Below, piece after piece: positions 6,584 to 9,316 of a stretch of 9,316 nucleotides of DNA. The position numbers and the translations under genes are program-made. Position 1 is the first letter of the stretch. Each line of letters begins with the position of its first letter. Source of the DNA: an uncultured Lachnospiraceae bacterium (GTDB taxonomy: Bacteria; Bacillota_A; Clostridia; Lachnospirales; Lachnospiraceae); the NCBI GenBank assembly GCA_946613735.1, contig CAMOFS010000039.1:1-9316 (forward strand), in the 5' to 3' direction. Under the pieces are notes generated by a model, which saw only the letters and a program-made list of their open reading frames with translations, searched no databases and had not been told where the DNA came from.

Positions 6584-6591
6584 ATTGTAGC
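6584..6591 (-). promoter_or_regulatory. Possible extended -10 promoter for the transporter/phospholipase operon
   Basis: On the minus strand GTGCTACAATC contains TACAAT (6589-6584) preceded by TG one base away, the extended -10 pattern. The region 17 bases upstream (AGCTCA) is not a recognisable -35 box. Transcription would start near 6577 and place the whole repeat array in a leader of about 166 nt. The gap 6412-6636 holds nothing else that I can identify, and no strong terminator for the ATPase gene. Confidence 0.4.
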
Positions 6592-6636
6592 ACTTTTTTA
6601 GGAAAATGAGCTATACAATCTCATATTAATGTTCAT

Positions 6637-9297
6637 CTATGGCATCCTGCTTTTGTGGCAGGTGAAATAAACAAGCTGTCTCTCGCCGGCGATCTCACGC
6701 ATAAGATCAAGGGCCGCCGATATCTTTTCCTCGTCCAGATCCGTGAAAGGATCGTCAAGTATGGCTATGGGCTTTTCACCGGGATACAGGACATCGATCA
6801 GTGCCATCCTGGAGCAAAAGGCCGCCAGATCCCGGTAACCGGCAGAAAGATATGCCACATCCTTGGTGCTGCCCTGGTGGGAATAATGGATGCCCATGTC
6901 CATATCCAGGCTGAAGTTTTTGGCTATCAGCGCCGCATCGCTGTCAGTATAGAGCCGTGACAGATAGTCCTTCAGCCCCCGGCGCAGAGGCCCCATGTAT
7001 CTTCCCAAAAACTGATCCCTGGCCTGGCAAAGATACTTGATGGCCTCGTCATAGCACTCTACCTTTTCTTCCATCCTGGCCTTGTCTTCCAAAAGTGATG
7101 GTAGCCGATCCTGCTCCTCTTCGCATTCCTCCAGCTCCTGGGCTATATGCAAAAGATCCTCATTGTCCCTGACAAGCTGGCCGGAGATCTCATCCATCTC
7201 CTCGTCCATTGCTGCCTGCTGCTTTTGAAGCTGCTCCACACTCATGTCATCCCCGGGCATCTCACTCAGATCCAGCTCTTCCATCTCTTTTGAAAGCTGA
7301 GCTACATGTTCGGAGAGCCTGGTGTATTCCGCGGTATTCTTTGCAATTACATCAAGTGTCACCGGCTCCTCTTCAGTACCGGGAAACCTGCTTAAAAAGC
7401 CATCCACCTCTGTAGCGAGGTCATTCTGCTGTTTTTCCACATCAGCCAAAAGCTCTTTGTTTTTGCGGTAAACGCCATAGGTCTCACAGTCCCTGCGCAG
7501 CGACTGCACCAGCTCCACCTCGTTCTGGTCAGTATACAGATCCGCACCATAGACAAAAGCATAGTGAGACAGAGCGGTATAAAGGGTGAGCTGTTTTGCC
7601 GAAAGCTCCTCTGTTCCGGCAGAATTAAGCTCCACGTATTTTTTTTCTTCCTCCAAAAGATGCTGGTACAAAACCGCCTTGTTCTGGATCTCCTGTATCA
7701 TCTGATGATAACTGTCGGAGGCCCTTACCAGATAATCCTCCAAAAACAGCTTGATCTCATCCAGGACCTGGCGCTTAGCCGACTGCGCCGCTGCCAGCTC
7801 CTCTTCCGCCAAAAGGTAGCGCTCCCTTACGGCGGATGTCCTGAGCTTTTTTACCCGCCTTCTGTGAAGGGTGTTTATGATGGCTGTCATCACAAAAATG
7901 GTGGCGGCCGCAGCAAACATTGTGGCTATGATGATGCCCTTTGCATTACCGACAAAAAAGTAAAACATGGCTGCTGCCAAACCGCAGACTATACCAAGTG
8001 TCATAAGAAGGGCCGGTACTGCCGACTTGGGAACTGCGCTGTCACCCGTGACCGCGTCCGTTTCCTGCTGGGCGGCCGTAAGTGCTGCCTCCTTGACTGC
8101 CAGTTCCCCCTCCAGCCTGGACAGCTCATTGGTGCGTTCCATGACTGCCTCCAGCTCCTCGGAGGTGGGCAGCCTCTTTGAAAAGTAAAATGACAGCTCC
8201 GCCAGCTGCTGCTTCTCATCCTCAGGCATCTGATTGTGTTCTGCCGCCAGTCTCAGCTCCCTGATGCGCTCCGCATCTGCCGCATAGGCGTCTATCTGCT
8301 CTTCGGAGAGCTCCCTCTCATCAAAAAGCGACTCCAGTCTCATGGCGTCTGTACGATTGGGCTGGCTGCGTAGGATCTCCTCAAACCTTCCCCTGAGGGT
8401 CTCCAGATTCTTTTGCTTTTCCCTGATGTCATTAAGAGTCTCTTCATCAGGGATCCCGGAGGCAAAAAAGTCATCCAGCCGTGACAGCTCCTCTATATCC
8501 TTTTCCTTGTCCTCCTGGTTCTTTTTATATATAGCCAGATCCTTTTCCCTTTTGCTCCTCTGGGCTATAAGGTCCAAAAGTCTGGTCTTTTCATTTTTAA
8601 GCTCTGAAAGCCTTTTGTTCTTTTCCTCTATAAGCTTCTGTCGGTTCTCGTAAGCCTCCATCCTGACCGGCAAAAGGTCCCTGGCTTCCTTGGCATCATT
8701 GATCTGCTTGCCTATGCGCTTGAGCTTGCCGGGATTGATCTGTGATGAAAGGGTATACACCTTTTTTGCATCTTCTATGCGGGAGATTGCAGCATCAAAG
8801 CCCCTCATATCATCCTTGGCCTGCGACAGGTCCCCTATCTTGGCATTGAGGCTGTCGGTCATGGATGTCTCCACCATATCCTGCGGGATAAAAACACTCT
8901 TTTCAAAGGCTTCCCTGTCTACCTCAAATAGCTCCTCACCCAGGTTCTCGCTGTAATCACTGCTTTCCCTGCCGGTGGCTTCATCTATGAGCTTAAAGGT
9001 GTCATCCTTGTCCTTTATGCCAAAGGTTCTTTCCACCCTGTAGACTCTGTCATCCACGGAAAAGACCAGGTTGCCACCATAGGTAGCTCCACTCCATGGC
9101 TTATAGTGCTTGCGCTCGGTCAGCATCTTAACCCTGGGGGAATACTCCAGTCCATAAAACATGGATTTTAAAAAGACACAAAAGGTGGACTTGCCCCATC
9201 CGTTGTCTTCCAAAAATGCGTTAAGTCCATCAGAAAAATCGTACCGGTAATCCTCTATCCTTCCAAAGCCTGTGATATAACAGGAAATCAGCTTCAT
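6637..9297 (-). CDS. YhaN-type SMC/Rad50-like ATPase with two central membrane helices
   Basis: This 886-residue protein has split ABC-type ATPase ends joined by coiled coil, as in Rad50/SbcC/RecN. N-terminal lobe: P-loop EDNGWGKST (30-38, Lys36) and Q-loop FIPQD (Gln139). C-terminal lobe: signature LSAGYRD (817-823), Walker B AILDDPFTDLD (845-855) and switch His881. Heptad-rich, charged segments span about 170-415 and 480-765. At about 428-450 and 454-476 lie two hydrophobic helices, in place of the Rad50/SbcC zinc hook; no CxxC is present. This layout fits the YhaN group of Firmicutes, which works with a YhaO metallophosphoesterase in DNA-end processing. The first P-loop position is Glu rather than Gly, as I recall for related NGWGKST proteins. 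The start is set by GGAGG 10 bases upstream and an ATGA overlap with the preceding gene. Confidence 0.88.
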   Translation of the reverse strand: MKLISCYITGFGRIEDYRYDFSDGLNAFLEDNGWGKSTFCVFLKSMFYGLEYSPRVKMLTERKHYKPWSGATYGGNLVFSVDDRVYRVERTFGIKDKDDTFKLIDEATGRESSDYSENLGEELFEVDREAFEKSVFIPQDMVETSMTDSLNAKIGDLSQAKDDMRGFDAAISRIEDAKKVYTLSSQINPGKLKRIGKQINDAKEARDLLPVRMEAYENRQKLIEEKNKRLSELKNEKTRLLDLIAQRSKREKDLAIYKKNQEDKEKDIEELSRLDDFFASGIPDEETLNDIREKQKNLETLRGRFEEILRSQPNRTDAMRLESLFDERELSEEQIDAYAADAERIRELRLAAEHNQMPEDEKQQLAELSFYFSKRLPTSEELEAVMERTNELSRLEGELAVKEAALTAAQQETDAVTGDSAVPKSAVPALLMTLGIVCGLAAAMFYFFVGNAKGIIIATMFAAAATIFVMTAIINTLHRRRVKKLRTSAVRERYLLAEEELAAAQSAKRQVLDEIKLFLEDYLVRASDSYHQMIQEIQNKAVLYQHLLEEEKKYVELNSAGTEELSAKQLTLYTALSHYAFVYGADLYTDQNEVELVQSLRRDCETYGVYRKNKELLADVEKQQNDLATEVDGFLSRFPGTEEEPVTLDVIAKNTAEYTRLSEHVAQLSKEMEELDLSEMPGDDMSVEQLQKQQAAMDEEMDEISGQLVRDNEDLLHIAQELEECEEEQDRLPSLLEDKARMEEKVECYDEAIKYLCQARDQFLGRYMGPLRRGLKDYLSRLYTDSDAALIAKNFSLDMDMGIHYSHQGSTKDVAYLSAGYRDLAAFCSRMALIDVLYPGEKPIAILDDPFTDLDEEKISAALDLMREIAGERQLVYFTCHKSRMP

Positions 9298-9316
9298 CCC
9301 TCGATCTCCTCCTCCA
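9294..9316 (-). CDS. 3' end of an upstream coupled gene (partial)
   Basis: Read in the frame that ends at TGA (9296-9294), the last visible codons encode EEEIEG. This stop overlaps the ATPase start as ATGA, the usual sign of a translationally coupled pair. Only six codons are visible, so the product cannot be identified from the sequence. YhaN-type genes are normally preceded by a YhaO/SbcD-like metallophosphoesterase, so that is the expected identity. Confidence 0.45.

Noticed and set aside
6408..6593. A 61-codon minus-strand frame over the repeat array
   Set aside because: It is simply a translation of the tandem palindromic repeat (HSEERS-type peptide), overlaps the transporter start, and has no ribosome binding site; such frames are known artefacts.
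6601..6624. Terminator after the ATPase gene (ATGAG, 9-nt loop, CTCAT, TTTCC on the minus strand)
   Set aside because: The 5-bp A/T-rich stem and short U-run are too weak to call.

Overview
The window looks like chromosomal DNA of a Gram-positive anaerobe of the class Clostridia, most likely Lachnospiraceae. This is inferred from strong AGGAGG-type ribosome binding sites, a consensus TTGACA-17-TATAAT promoter, a lipobox substrate-binding protein with a Gly/Ser/Ala-rich linker, and a YhaN-type ATPase with an NGWGKST P-loop. No species call can be made. All seven complete genes lie on the minus strand, so transcription runs from high to low coordinates. There is no tRNA, rRNA, CRISPR array, phage gene or transposase.

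Layout in the direction of transcription (right to left). (1) 9316-6637: the last few codons of an upstream gene overlap, by ATGA, a large membrane-inserted SMC/Rad50-like ATPase of the YhaN type. (2) 6636-4096: a leader carrying a tandem array of palindromic repeats precedes an ArsB/NhaD-type ion transporter, followed after 9 bp by a zinc-dependent phospholipase C-like protein. (3) 4095-3419: a further repeat cluster, a promoter, and a cytoplasmic cyclophilin. (4) 3418-2053: one repeat copy, then a short NfeD-type membrane protein overlapping by 4 bp a membrane-anchored alpha/beta hydrolase. (5) 2052-1: a perfect-consensus promoter, a leader of about 128 nt able to form a long composite hairpin, a family 5 (OppA-like) peptide-binding lipoprotein, a repeat pair, and a probable terminator cut by the window edge.

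The genes look mostly like household and envelope functions: peptide capture, membrane quality control, protein folding, ion transport and DNA-end processing. They form several short transcription units rather than one pathway. I see no convincing new multi-gene system. The parts most worth attention are non-coding: a family of REP/BIME-like palindromes at four intergenic spots, abutting stop codons and start regions, including a double copy that would be transcribed as the leader of the transporter mRNA; and the structured leader of the peptide-binding protein. At the protein level, the ATPase carries two membrane helices in the middle of its coiled coil where Rad50/SbcC proteins have a zinc hook.
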